From: an uncultured Flavobacteriaceae bacterium
GTDB lineage: Bacteria > Bacteroidota > Bacteroidia > Flavobacteriales > Flavobacteriaceae
DNA: 64,000 bases
Direction of reading: 5' to 3'
Assembly: GCA_947489085.1 (NCBI GenBank)
Contig: CANLCJ010000012.1
Location: forward strand, 1 to 64,000
Shown here: piece by piece, positions 16,271 to 25,438 of the stretch
Numbering within the stretch: the stretch's first letter is position 1
How the letters are laid out: every line of letters starts with the position of its first letter
Position numbers and translations under genes: made by a program
The notes under the pieces: model-generated
The model's input: only the letters and a program-made list of their open reading frames with translations
The model's database searches: none
Told to the model about the DNA's origin: nothing

Positions 16271-17144
16271 TATAATAGGCCAAATAGGAAACACACCCTT
16301 AGTAGAGGCTACCCATTTAATTTCAAAAAAAGGCGTTCGCTTATTTTTAAAATTAGAAGGCAATAACCCTGGTGGTAGCGTAAAAGATCGCCCAGCTTTT
16401 AATATGATAAACGAAGCTTTAAAGCGAGGAGATATTAAAAAAGGCGGTACATTAGTAGAAGCTACCAGTGGAAACACGGGTATCGCACTAGCATTTATAT
16501 CTAAGTTATTAGGTTTAAATATGGTGTTAATCATGCCAGAGAACTCTACCGAAGAACGTGTTAAGACAATGCGCGCTTATGGCGCTGAGGTTATTTTAAC
16601 ACCTGCCGATGTAGGTATAGAAGGCTCTAGAGATCTTGCATTCAAATTAAGAGATGAAAAAGGATACACCTTACTCAATCAGTTTGAAAATGACGACAAC
16701 TGGAAAGCGCACTATAAAACCACAGGGCCAGAGATTTGGAGAGACACCGAAGGTAAAATAACCCATTTTGTGGCAACAATGGGAACAACAGGTACTATTA
16801 TGGGCACCTCCCGCTATTTAAAAGAGAAAAACCCGAACATAACAATAGTAGGCGCGCAACCCGCTGATGGTGCAAGAATACCAGGCATACGCAAATGGTC
16901 GCCAGAATACGTGCCTAAATTTTTTGACCGCTCTCGCGTAGATACGGTTATTGATGTTTCTGAAGAAGACGCTAAAACAACAACCATAAAGATGGCCAAA
17001 GAAGAAGGCGTATTCGCAGGGATGAGCAGTGGTGGCTCAATGTACTGTGCTTTAAAAACAGCAGAGGCAATCGATGAAGGTATCATTGTAGCCATAGTTT
17101 GCGATAGAGGAGACCGGTATTTATCCTCCACATTATTTGAATAA
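16254..17144 (+). CDS. cysM: Cysteine synthase (CysM type)
   Basis: A protein of 296 residues, a PLP-dependent O-acetylserine sulfhydrylase. IGNTPLVE at the start, NPGGSVKDRPAFNMI (PLP lysine in SVKDR), EATSGNTGIALAF, the MGTTGTIMG phosphate loop and the C-terminal SSGGSMYCAL mark the family; NPGGSVKDRPA is the CysM-like form. It uses sulfide from the upstream operon to make cysteine. It starts inside cysE and is followed after 18 bp by the metH fragment. Confidence 0.95.
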   Translation: MAYENSIIGQIGNTPLVEATHLISKKGVRLFLKLEGNNPGGSVKDRPAFNMINEALKRGDIKKGGTLVEATSGNTGIALAFISKLLGLNMVLIMPENSTEERVKTMRAYGAEVILTPADVGIEGSRDLAFKLRDEKGYTLLNQFENDDNWKAHYKTTGPEIWRDTEGKITHFVATMGTTGTIMGTSRYLKEKNPNITIVGAQPADGARIPGIRKWSPEYVPKFFDRSRVDTVIDVSEEDAKTTTIKMAKEEGVFAGMSSGGSMYCALKTAEAIDEGIIVAIVCDRGDRYLSSTLFE

Positions 17145-17162
17145 TTATTAGAACTAAAGAAA

Positions 17163-18170
17163 ATGTCAAATATATATAAAGCGTTACAAGAGCGTATTTT
17201 AGTTTTAGATGGTGCCATGGGTACCATGCTACAAGCTTATAAATTCACAGAAGAAGATTTTAGAGGCGAGCGTTTTAAAGATTACCCCACACCGTTACAG
17301 GGCAATAACGATTTATTGTCAATAACACAGCCAGAAGCGATAAAAACCATACACGGTAAGTATTTTGAAGCAGGAGCAGATATTATAGAAACCAATACGT
17401 TCTCGGGAACAACCATTGCTATGGCAGATTACCAAATGGAAGATTTGGTATACGAGCTTAATTACCAATCTGCGAAAATAGCCAAAGAAGTTGCTGATGT
17501 ATATACGGCTAAAGAACCACATAAACCGCGTTTTGTAGCAGGCTCTATAGGCCCAACAAACCGAACAGCAAGTATGTCTCCAGATGTTAACGACCCTGGG
17601 TACAGAGCTGTAACGTTCGACGAGTTACGTATAGCTTACAAACAACAAGTAGAAGCACTGCTAGATGGCGGTTCAGATATTCTACTTGTGGAAACCGTTT
17701 TCGACACCCTAAATGCCAAAGCAGCATTATTTGCAATAGAAGAAGTAAAAGCAGAGCGCCAAATAGACGTTCCCGTAATGTTAAGTGGTACAATAACAGA
17801 CGCTTCAGGACGTACATTATCTGGACAAACAGCAGAAGCCTTCTTAATATCGGTATCGCATATACCATTATTATCGGTAGGTTTTAATTGTGCCTTAGGC
17901 GCTAATTTATTACAACCGCATTTAGAAGCTATAGCAAATAAAACAGATTTTGCCATTTCTGCACACCCTAATGCAGGCTTACCAAATGCGTTTGGAGAAT
18001 ACGACGAAACCCCAGAAGAAATGGGGGAACAAATAGAGGAATATCTTAAACGAAACCTGATAAATATAATAGGAGGCTGCTGCGGCACTTCTCCAGAACA
18101 TATAAAAGTAATTGCAGACATAGCAGCAAAATATAAGCCACGTCAAGCAGAATACCTTACGTTATCGTAA
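17163..18170 (+). CDS. metH: Methionine synthase, homocysteine-binding module (split MetH)
   Basis: A protein of 335 residues corresponding to the first domain of cobalamin-dependent methionine synthase. It starts with LDGAMGTMLQ, has GADIIETNTFSGT and FVAGSIGPTNRTASMSPDVN, and carries the zinc ligands in GFNCALG and GGCCGTSPEH. It binds and activates homocysteine. The remaining domains are encoded at 18852-21554, separated by an acetyltransferase gene, so the enzyme must assemble from two chains. Split metH genes are usual in this phylum. Confidence 0.93.
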   Translation: MSNIYKALQERILVLDGAMGTMLQAYKFTEEDFRGERFKDYPTPLQGNNDLLSITQPEAIKTIHGKYFEAGADIIETNTFSGTTIAMADYQMEDLVYELNYQSAKIAKEVADVYTAKEPHKPRFVAGSIGPTNRTASMSPDVNDPGYRAVTFDELRIAYKQQVEALLDGGSDILLVETVFDTLNAKAALFAIEEVKAERQIDVPVMLSGTITDASGRTLSGQTAEAFLISVSHIPLLSVGFNCALGANLLQPHLEAIANKTDFAISAHPNAGLPNAFGEYDETPEEMGEQIEEYLKRNLINIIGGCCGTSPEHIKVIADIAAKYKPRQAEYLTLS

Positions 18171-18174
18171 TATA

Positions 18175-18639
18175 ATGTTGCAAACTGATACACTATTCTT
18201 TGAAAAAACCAAAGAAGAAGATCTAAACAGAATTTTAATTCTAGAAAAAGAAAACCATCAGTTTGTAACACAATATGCTTTAGAAGAACATAAAGATATA
18301 GTTAATACGGAATGCCATATATCTATATTTGATAGTAAAAGTAAAGTCTTTGTAGGATACCTAATTTTAGTAGGAACTAAAACAAAAGTTATCGAATTTA
18401 GACGAATCGTTATTTTGAAAAAAGGACTAGGTTATGGGAAATTAGCTGTAGAATTAACAAAACAACTATGTTTCAATGTGTTTAAAGCACACAAAATTTG
18501 GCTAGATGTTTATGAAGATAATAAAAACGCAATAAATTTGTATGAATCCCAAGGCTTTTTAAAGGAAGATTTGGTTTTGCATAACAATCGTAAATTAAGG
18601 ATAATGACCATTGTTAATAGTAGCGATACCACAAAATGA
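18175..18639 (+). CDS. GNAT-family N-acetyltransferase
   Basis: A protein of 154 residues with the GNAT fold: strand/turn EFRRIVILKKGLGYGKLAVELTKQ (acetyl-CoA loop GLGYGK), then KIWLDVYEDNKNAINLYESQGF. It starts only 4 bp after the first metH fragment, so it is co-transcribed, yet it has no evident role in methionine synthesis. The substrate cannot be told from sequence. Confidence 0.88.
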   Translation: MLQTDTLFFEKTKEEDLNRILILEKENHQFVTQYALEEHKDIVNTECHISIFDSKSKVFVGYLILVGTKTKVIEFRRIVILKKGLGYGKLAVELTKQLCFNVFKAHKIWLDVYEDNKNAINLYESQGFLKEDLVLHNNRKLRIMTIVNSSDTTK

Positions 18640-18851
18640 TACCATTAGAAACTTAGTTTTACATCGCTTGAGATTTAGAATTTAGAACAACACACAATTT
18701 TAAGATTCTATTATGGCAAATAGATACCTGTAAAAAATTGATTAATGATTTTATACGATATTACAAAAGGTTATAAATACATAACGAAAAACTAGTAACA
18801 AACAACTAAGAACAAACAACGAAAAACGAAAGAAGAGCAACACGAGTAGTT

Positions 18852-21554
18852 ATGAGTGATACAGTTAACCAAACACCAGTAAAAATAAAGCAATCCAGAT
18901 ATATGAAATTATCAGGATTAGAACCTCTAGTACTTAATGAGAATAGTAACTTCATTAATGTTGGAGAACGAACTAATGTTGCAGGTTCTAAAAAATTTCT
19001 ACGGCTGGTTAAAGAAGAAAAGTTTGATGAAGCTTTAGATATAGCACGTCATCAAGTGGATGGAGGAGCACAAATTGTCGATGTTAATATGGACGACGGT
19101 TTAATTGATGGTAAGGAAGCCATGGTACGTTTCCTAAACCTTATTGCCGCAGAGCCAGACATTTGTAGAGTGCCGATTATGATAGATTCCTCAAAATGGG
19201 AAATTATAGAAGCAGGGCTTCAAGTAGTGCAAGGCAAATGTGTTGTAAATTCCATTTCACTTAAAGAAGGCGAAGAAAAATTTATATGGGAAGCTACGCG
19301 TATAAAGCGCTATGGCGCAGCCGTTATTGTAATGGCGTTTGACGAAGTAGGGCAAGCAGACACTTACGATAGACGTATAGAAATCGCTAAGCGCTCTTAC
19401 GATGTGTTGGTAAATAAAGTAGGCTTTCCTTCCGAAGATATTATTTTCGACCTGAACATATTCCCCGTAGCCACAGGAATGGATGAGCACCGTAAGAATG
19501 CCATCGATTTTATTCGTGCCACGCGGTGGGTAAGAGAAAATTTAGAGAACGTAAGTGTAAGTGGAGGCGTAAGTAACGTCTCGTTTTCTTTTAGAGGGAA
19601 CAACATAGTACGCGAAGCCATGCATTCGGTTTTTCTCTATTACGCCATTCAAAATGGAATGAACATGGGTATTGTAAACCCTGCGATGCTCGAGGTTTAC
19701 GATGATATTCCAAAAGACTTATTAGAGCATATAGAAGATGTTATTCTGGACAGGCGGGACGATGCTACAGAACGCCTATTAGATTTTGCAGAAACCGTAA
19801 AAGGGACAAAAGCAGAAAAGAAAGCCGATTTATCATGGCGGGAAAATCCATTGCAAGATAGAATTACCCACGCTTTGGTAAAAGGAATAGACGCTTTTAT
19901 AATAGAAGATGTAGAACAGGCTCGAATAGAAGCAGAAAAACCAATTGAAGTTATAGAAGGCAACTTAATGGCAGGGATGAATGTCGTGGGCGATTTGTTT
20001 GGTGCAGGTAAAATGTTTTTGCCACAAGTGGTAAAATCGGCACGGGTTATGAAAAAAGCAGTAGCTTATTTAAATCCGTTTATAGAAGCCGAAAAATCAG
20101 ATAAATCAGAGCCTGTGGGTAAAATATTAATGGCCACAGTAAAAGGTGATGTACACGATATTGGTAAAAATATAGTAAGCGTAGTATTGGCCTGTAACAA
20201 CTACGAAATAGTAGATCTGGGCGTAATGGTACCACCAGAGAAAATTATAGAAGCCGCTATTAACGAACGTGTGGATGCTATAGGACTTTCAGGATTAATT
20301 ACACCATCGTTAGATGAAATGGTATACTTGGCTAAAGAGATGCAGAATAAAAACTTTGAGGTGCCATTACTTATCGGAGGAGCAACAACCTCTAAAGCAC
20401 ATACAGCAGTAAAAATCGATACACAATACAAAAATGCAGTAGTGCATGTAAACGACGCTTCTAGAGCAGTAACAGTTGTTGGAGATTTATTAAATAAAAA
20501 GACATCCAACGCCTATGTTGCCAAACTAAAGAAAGATTACGATGAGTTTAGAACCAAGTTTTTAAAACGTGGTAAACAAAAAACATACATTTCAATTGAG
20601 GCTGCCAGAGCAAAAAAATACAAAATAGACTGGGAAACCTCTTCAATTGTAAAGCCTAAAGAACTAGGAGTACAAATACTTAAGCAATTAAGTTTAAAAG
20701 AGCTATTGCCGTTTATAGATTGGAGTCCGTTTTTTAGAAGTTGGGATTTACATGGGAAATACCCCGATATTTTAACAGATAAGGTAGTGGGCGAACAAGC
20801 CACACAGTTGTTTGAAGATGCTCAAGATATGGTAAAGCAAATTATAGCCAAACAAGCGTTAAAACCAAAAGCCGTTTTTGGCTTATTTGAAGCCAATGCT
20901 ATTAGCGACGATGATATAGAAGTTAAGAAAAAAGGCGGAGACACATTTGTGTTTAGAACCCTGAGGCAACAATTAAAGAAACGAGAAGGCATACCAAACC
21001 ATGCATTATCAGATTTTATAGCACCAAAGGAAACAGGTAAGACAGATTACATGGGTGCATTTTGTGTAGGTATATTTGGAGCGCAAGAACTAGCAGAGAG
21101 CTATAAAGCCAAAGACGACGATTACAATGCAATTATGGCACAAGCCATAGCAGATCGTTTTGCTGAAGCCTTTGCAGAATATTTACACAAACAAGTACGA
21201 ACCAAACATTGGGGGTATGCAGCAAATGAAGATTTAACCAACGAAGACTTAATTAAAGAGAGTTACAAAGGTATTCGTCCTGCACCAGGTTATCCAGCCT
21301 GTCCAGACCATTTAGAAAAAGAAACCATTTGGGAACTTTTAGAGGTTGAAAAATTAATTGGTGTTACGCTAACCGAAAGTTTAGCCATGTGGCCAGCCGC
21401 AGCGGTATCAGGTTATTATTTTGCAAATCCAGAAGCCAAGTATTTTGGTTTAGGTAAAATTACTACCGACCAATTGGAAGATTATGCCAAAAGAAAAGGT
21501 ATAGAAAAAACAGTAGCAAGAAAGTGGTTATACCCTAATTTGGCAGAACAATAA
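18852..21554 (+). CDS. metH: Methionine synthase, folate/cobalamin/activation domains (split MetH)
   Basis: A protein of 900 residues covering the rest of MetH. It has a pterin-binding barrel ([37 protein letters not shown]), the cobalamin cap and B12 domain with the base-off histidine in [11 protein letters not shown] plus [13 protein letters not shown] and [15 protein letters not shown], and the SAM-binding activation domain ([15 protein letters not shown]). It transfers the methyl group from methyl-THF through B12 to homocysteine bound by the partner chain at 17163-18170. The 212-bp gap upstream is low-complexity (AACAAACAAC-type) and shows no recognisable cobalamin riboswitch. Confidence 0.95.
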   Translation: MSDTVNQTPVKIKQSRYMKLSGLEPLVLNENSNFINVGERTNVAGSKKFLRLVKEEKFDEALDIARHQVDGGAQIVDVNMDDGLIDGKEAMVRFLNLIAAEPDICRVPIMIDSSKWEIIEAGLQVVQGKCVVNSISLKEGEEKFIWEATRIKRYGAAVIVMAFDEVGQADTYDRRIEIAKRSYDVLVNKVGFPSEDIIFDLNIFPVATGMDEHRKNAIDFIRATRWVRENLENVSVSGGVSNVSFSFRGNNIVREAMHSVFLYYAIQNGMNMGIVNPAMLEVYDDIPKDLLEHIEDVILDRRDDATERLLDFAETVKGTKAEKKADLSWRENPLQDRITHALVKGIDAFIIEDVEQARIEAEKPIEVIEGNLMAGMNVVGDLFGAGKMFLPQVVKSARVMKKAVAYLNPFIEAEKSDKSEPVGKILMATVKGDVHDIGKNIVSVVLACNNYEIVDLGVMVPPEKIIEAAINERVDAIGLSGLITPSLDEMVYLAKEMQNKNFEVPLLIGGATTSKAHTAVKIDTQYKNAVVHVNDASRAVTVVGDLLNKKTSNAYVAKLKKDYDEFRTKFLKRGKQKTYISIEAARAKKYKIDWETSSIVKPKELGVQILKQLSLKELLPFIDWSPFFRSWDLHGKYPDILTDKVVGEQATQLFEDAQDMVKQIIAKQALKPKAVFGLFEANAISDDDIEVKKKGGDTFVFRTLRQQLKKREGIPNHALSDFIAPKETGKTDYMGAFCVGIFGAQELAESYKAKDDDYNAIMAQAIADRFAEAFAEYLHKQVRTKHWGYAANEDLTNEDLIKESYKGIRPAPGYPACPDHLEKETIWELLEVEKLIGVTLTESLAMWPAAAVSGYYFANPEAKYFGLGKITTDQLEDYAKRKGIEKTVARKWLYPNLAEQ

Positions 21555-21579
21555 AAGAAAAATTAAATGGTAAATTTGC

Positions 21580-21604
21580 AAAGGCTAATTTTTTAGCCTT
21601 TTCG
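21580..21604 (+). terminator. Small hairpin after metH
   Basis: A 9-bp stem, AAAGGCTAA (21580-21588) with TTAGCCTTT (21593-21601), followed by a short T run. It may be an attenuating hairpin, because the next genes belong to the same pathway. Confidence 0.45.
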
Positions 21605-21637
21605 AATGTAATAAAATAACGCCAAGCGTTTGTAGCT

Positions 21638-22579
21638 ATGTTAAAATCTAAAATAGAAAATAAAACTTCAGGCATATTACTTTATGGCTTAACACCTCCA
21701 AAGTTACATGCCGATACTGCTAAAATAAAAGCCATTGCAGCAAAGCAAATGGCACGTATAAATACTTTAGATATAGACGGTTTGGTGTTGTACGATATAC
21801 AAGACGAATCTTCCAGAAACAATGCACCAAGACCCTTTCCTTTTTCGCAAACCTTAAGCCCAGATACCTATAACGATAGTTACTTGGCCGATTTAAAAAT
21901 ACCCAAAATTATATATAAAAGCGTAGGGAAATATTCCAATAACGAGCTAAACGCATGGATAGATAAAAACGCAAAACATATAGATTATTCTGTATTTGTA
22001 GGAACACCATCCAACAAGCAAAAAACAGCACTATCTTTAAACGATGCGTACCGTATTAACCAAAATGCCAATACGTCTATTCCTTTAGGAGGCGTTACCA
22101 TACCAGAGCGTCATTTTACTAAAAAAGACGAGCATCAACGGTTATTTAATAAGGTAGACAAAGGGTGTCGCTTTTTTATATCGCAATGTGTATACAACAT
22201 CAATAACACCAAAAACTTCCTTTCAGATTATTACTATAATGCGTTAGAAGAAAACAAACCACTAATGCCAATTATATTCACGTTAACGCCATGTGGTTCT
22301 TTAAAAACAATGGAGTTTATGGAGTGGTTGGGTATTGATATTCCACAGTGGCTAAAAAACGATTTAAAGCATTCCGAAGATATTTTATCCAAATCTGTTG
22401 CAATATGCAAAAATATAGCAGAAGAGTTACTGGAATATTGCCACGGTAAACATATTCCAATAGGCTTTAATATAGAAAGTGTATCCATACGAAAAGCAGA
22501 AATTGAAGCTTCAATAACACTATTAAATGATGTTAAAGTACTAATGAAGCACTACGAAACGAAAAAGGAACTCGTGTAA
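21638..22579 (+). CDS. Divergent methylenetetrahydrofolate reductase-like protein
   Basis: A protein of 313 residues with a TIM-barrel-like layout resembling MetF: GILLYGLTPPKLHADTAKIKAIAAKQM at the start, LDIDGLVLYDIQDESSRNNAPRPFPF, IPLGGVTIPERHFTKKDEHQRLFNKVDKGCRFFISQCVYN (comparable to the Q-x-F-F-D strand of MetF) and a late HIPIGFNIESVSIRKAEIEAS. The canonical FEVIPPK start and the ALRGD and TQMFFD motifs of true MetF are absent or altered, while the genuine metF lies 27 bp downstream. It is a paralogue of unknown activity, probably tied to one-carbon or methionine metabolism by context. Confidence 0.6.
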   Translation: MLKSKIENKTSGILLYGLTPPKLHADTAKIKAIAAKQMARINTLDIDGLVLYDIQDESSRNNAPRPFPFSQTLSPDTYNDSYLADLKIPKIIYKSVGKYSNNELNAWIDKNAKHIDYSVFVGTPSNKQKTALSLNDAYRINQNANTSIPLGGVTIPERHFTKKDEHQRLFNKVDKGCRFFISQCVYNINNTKNFLSDYYYNALEENKPLMPIIFTLTPCGSLKTMEFMEWLGIDIPQWLKNDLKHSEDILSKSVAICKNIAEELLEYCHGKHIPIGFNIESVSIRKAEIEASITLLNDVKVLMKHYETKKELV

Positions 22580-22606
22580 AAAACACCTCGCACTAAAAGA
22601 CCCTAA

Positions 22607-23563
22607 ATGAAAGTAACAGACCATATAAAAAAAGCCAACGGGAAAACATTATTTTCTTTTGAAGTGATTCCGCCAAAAAAAGGGAAAAATATTCAAGATT
22701 TATACAACAATATAGATCCACTAATGGCATTTAAACCACCTTTTATAGACGTAACAACATCTAGAGAAGAGTACGTTTATGTAGAAAAAGGCAATGGCCT
22801 CTTAGAAAAGCGCATCACACGTATGCGTCCTGGCACAGTAGGGATATGCGCCTCTATAAAACACAAGTACAATGTAGATGCCATTCCTCATCTTCTATGT
22901 GGGGGATTTACAAAAGAAGAAACAGAATACGTGTTGGTAGATTGCCATTATTTAGGCATAGACAATGTTATGGCATTACGAGGCGATTCTATGCGTGAAG
23001 AACCCTATTTTAAGCCTACAGAGGGCGGTAATGCTTTTGCTACCGATTTGGTAAAGCAAATAGCTAAACTCAATCAAGGGGAATACTTACACGATGGTAT
23101 TGTGGCAGAGCATAAATCAGATTTCTGTATTGGCGTAGCAGGATATCCCGAAAAACACATGGAAGCCCCATCTTTACAAACCGACTTAAAACGTCTTAAA
23201 GAAAAAGTAGACGCTGGTGCCGATTATGTAGTAACGCAAATGTTTTTCGATAATAAAAAATATTTCGAATTTGTAGAAGCAGCAAAAGCCATGGGTATTA
23301 CAGTGCCAATTATTCCAGGCATTAAACCCATAGCCGTAAAGCGCCACTTGCAATTATTACCGCAAGTGTTTAAAATAGATCTGCCACAAGATTTAATCGA
23401 TGCTGTAGAAGGTTGCAAAGATAACAAAGCGGTACGCCAAGTAGGGATAGAGTTTGCCATACAACAATCTAAAGAACTACTGGAATACGGTGTGCCTGTA
23501 TTGCATTACTATTCTATGGGGAAAAGCGATAACATAAAGGCTGTAGCCGAAGCTTTGTTTTAA
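22607..23563 (+). CDS. metF: 5,10-Methylenetetrahydrofolate reductase
   Basis: A protein of 318 residues and standard length. The signatures FSFEVIPPKKGKNIQDLY, DVTTSREEYVYVEKGNGLLEKRI, HLLCGGFTKEETEYVL, MALRGDSMREEP, AGYPEKHMEAPS, ADYVVTQMFFDNKKYFEF and IPGIKPI are all MetF. It makes methyl-THF, the methyl donor for the split MetH upstream. It is likely in one operon with the MTHFR-like gene. Confidence 0.96.
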   Translation: MKVTDHIKKANGKTLFSFEVIPPKKGKNIQDLYNNIDPLMAFKPPFIDVTTSREEYVYVEKGNGLLEKRITRMRPGTVGICASIKHKYNVDAIPHLLCGGFTKEETEYVLVDCHYLGIDNVMALRGDSMREEPYFKPTEGGNAFATDLVKQIAKLNQGEYLHDGIVAEHKSDFCIGVAGYPEKHMEAPSLQTDLKRLKEKVDAGADYVVTQMFFDNKKYFEFVEAAKAMGITVPIIPGIKPIAVKRHLQLLPQVFKIDLPQDLIDAVEGCKDNKAVRQVGIEFAIQQSKELLEYGVPVLHYYSMGKSDNIKAVAEALF

Positions 23564-23579
23564 AAAAAGGATAGTTAAA

Positions 23580-24692
23580 ATGCCCAAAATCTTTAAAATA
23601 CAATTGGTTTATTTGTGCTTGTGTAGCTTTGCTTTTTGTTTTGCTCAAAAAGATAAAACAAGCACTTCCTACATAGACGTAAACTATTTTAAAGGTAAAA
23701 TAGCGCTACATAATCCAGATATTTTACACCTCATACAAGGCAGGCCAGAAGGTATTATTGTAGGTTGGAATAAAAAGACATTTGGAGCCAAGGCCTGGGA
23801 ACAACGTTACAACTATCCAGATTATGGCGTATCGTTTTCTTACCAAGATTTAAAGAGTGAAGCCTTGGGCGATAATTACTCCCTATACGCCCACTATAAT
23901 TTTTATTTTTTAAAACGGCATTTAATGGTGCGTATAGGTCAAGGTTTAGCCTATGCTACAAATCCATTTGATAAAGAGGATAATTTTAGGAATATAGCCT
24001 TTGGTTCTCGTTTGTTAAGCAGCACTTACCTAATGCTTAATTACAAAAAAGAGCGTATTTTCGATAGATTTGGCATACAAGCAGGGCTCGCTTTATTGCA
24101 CTACTCCAATGGAAGTACCAAAGCGCCAAACACAAGTACAAACTCCATAACACTTAATGTGGGTCTTACCTATAATTTAGCAGAAACAGATCCAGAATAC
24201 CAACATACACTGGCTGCAAACGATGGTAAATTTACCCAACCTATAAAATACAATCTGGCATTTAGGGGAGGGGTTAATGAGGCAGATGTAGTAGGTAGCG
24301 GGCAGTTGCCATTTTATATAATTTCTGCCTATGCCGATAAGCGCATTACAAGAAAAAGTGCATTACAATTGGGTGCAGAAGCTTTTTATTCACGATTTTT
24401 AAAAGAGTTTATTGCATTTCGTACAGCGTCTTTTCCAGAAGATAATCTAACAGGAGATGAAGATTATAAACGTGTAGGTGTATTTGTTGGACATGAACTT
24501 TTTATCAATAAATTATCTGTAATATCTCAATTTGGGTATTATGTGTATTACCCTTTCGATTTTGAAGGCCGTACCTATATTAGAATAGGTTTAAAACGGT
24601 ATTTTGGTAAAAAATGGTTTGCCGCAGTAACCCTTAAGTCTCATGCGGCAAAAGCAGAAGCCGTAGAATATGGTGTAGGTATACGATTATGA
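23580..24692 (+). CDS. PagL-like acyloxyacyl hydrolase / lipid A 3-O-deacylase
   Basis: A protein of 370 residues with a signal peptide (about 1-22) and beta-barrel-like alternation. The motif HYSNGS (H174, S176) in the context LALLHYSNGSTKAPN is the PagL/acyloxyacyl hydrolase family's catalytic His-Ser pair. It would sit in the outer membrane and remove an acyl chain from lipid A. It is longer than bacterial PagL (about 170), as usual for Bacteroidota members. It begins 17 bp after metF and overlaps the next gene by 4 bp (ATGA). Confidence 0.75.
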   Translation: MPKIFKIQLVYLCLCSFAFCFAQKDKTSTSYIDVNYFKGKIALHNPDILHLIQGRPEGIIVGWNKKTFGAKAWEQRYNYPDYGVSFSYQDLKSEALGDNYSLYAHYNFYFLKRHLMVRIGQGLAYATNPFDKEDNFRNIAFGSRLLSSTYLMLNYKKERIFDRFGIQAGLALLHYSNGSTKAPNTSTNSITLNVGLTYNLAETDPEYQHTLAANDGKFTQPIKYNLAFRGGVNEADVVGSGQLPFYIISAYADKRITRKSALQLGAEAFYSRFLKEFIAFRTASFPEDNLTGDEDYKRVGVFVGHELFINKLSVISQFGYYVYYPFDFEGRTYIRIGLKRYFGKKWFAAVTLKSHAAKAEAVEYGVGIRL

Positions 24693-25438
24693 AACAATTA
24701 ATAACATACATATTAGCATTAAGTCTTTTTGTGGCTTGCGATAGCGAAAATGCCAACGATTGCTTTCAAACCTCGGGGCGTATAATTAGCCAAGAAATTG
24801 TTGTCGATTCCTTTTCCAGAGTTTTAGTAAATAGGGATATAACTTTAATTTTAAAAACAGGAGATACCCAGAGTGTGGTTGTAGAAACTGGAGCAAATTT
24901 ATTAAATGATGTTGAAGTTGAAGTTGTTGGAGATCGGCTTGTCCTAACAGATAACAATACCTGTAATTTTACGCGCGATTTTGGGATTACCAAGGTATAT
25001 GTAACGTCTCCAAACCTAACAGAAATACGCAGTTCTACCCAATTTGAAATCACTTCAGATGGCGTTTTAACCTTTCCAAATTTAACACTGTTATCGGAAG
25101 ATTTTGGAGCCCCAGACACATTTACGGTAGCAGATTTTAGACTTCAAGTAAATAACAACGCTTTAAGGGTGGTATTTAATAATATTTCCAATTGTTTTAT
25201 AACAGGACAAACAGAACGTCTAAACATTAATTATGCTTCAGGATCGTCGCGTTTTGAAGGTAGAGACTTTATAGCTCAAGATATTACCATATTTCATCGT
25301 AGCTCTAACGATATGATTTTAAACCCTCAAGCCTCCATACAAGGTACAATATTAAGTACAGGAGATGTTATTCTGGTAACTACTCCGCCAGTAGTAAATG
25401 TAGAAAGACGATTTACAGGCCGATTAATTGCCAATTAA
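24689..25438 (+). CDS. DUF2807 (head-GIN) lipoprotein
   Basis: A protein of 249 residues with a lipoprotein signal (LSLFVAC, cysteine 16). The DUF2807/head-GIN pattern is visible: IVVDSFSRVLVNRDITLILKTGDTQSVVVETGANLLNDVEVEV, then a run of short beta repeats (LTEIRSSTQFEI, LRVVFNNISNCFITGQTERLNINYASGSSRFEGRDF). It is presumably an envelope beta-solenoid of unknown function. It overlaps the previous gene by 4 bp and its 3' end overlaps that of ackA on the other strand by 15 bp. Confidence 0.8.
   Translation: MKQLITYILALSLFVACDSENANDCFQTSGRIISQEIVVDSFSRVLVNRDITLILKTGDTQSVVVETGANLLNDVEVEVVGDRLVLTDNNTCNFTRDFGITKVYVTSPNLTEIRSSTQFEITSDGVLTFPNLTLLSEDFGAPDTFTVADFRLQVNNNALRVVFNNISNCFITGQTERLNINYASGSSRFEGRDFIAQDITIFHRSSNDMILNPQASIQGTILSTGDVILVTTPPVVNVERRFTGRLIAN

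Noticed and set aside
18640-18851. Cobalamin or SAM riboswitch before the second metH gene
   Set aside because: The gap is low-complexity (AACAAACAAC-type) and shows neither a B12-box-like segment nor the paired stems of these riboswitches.
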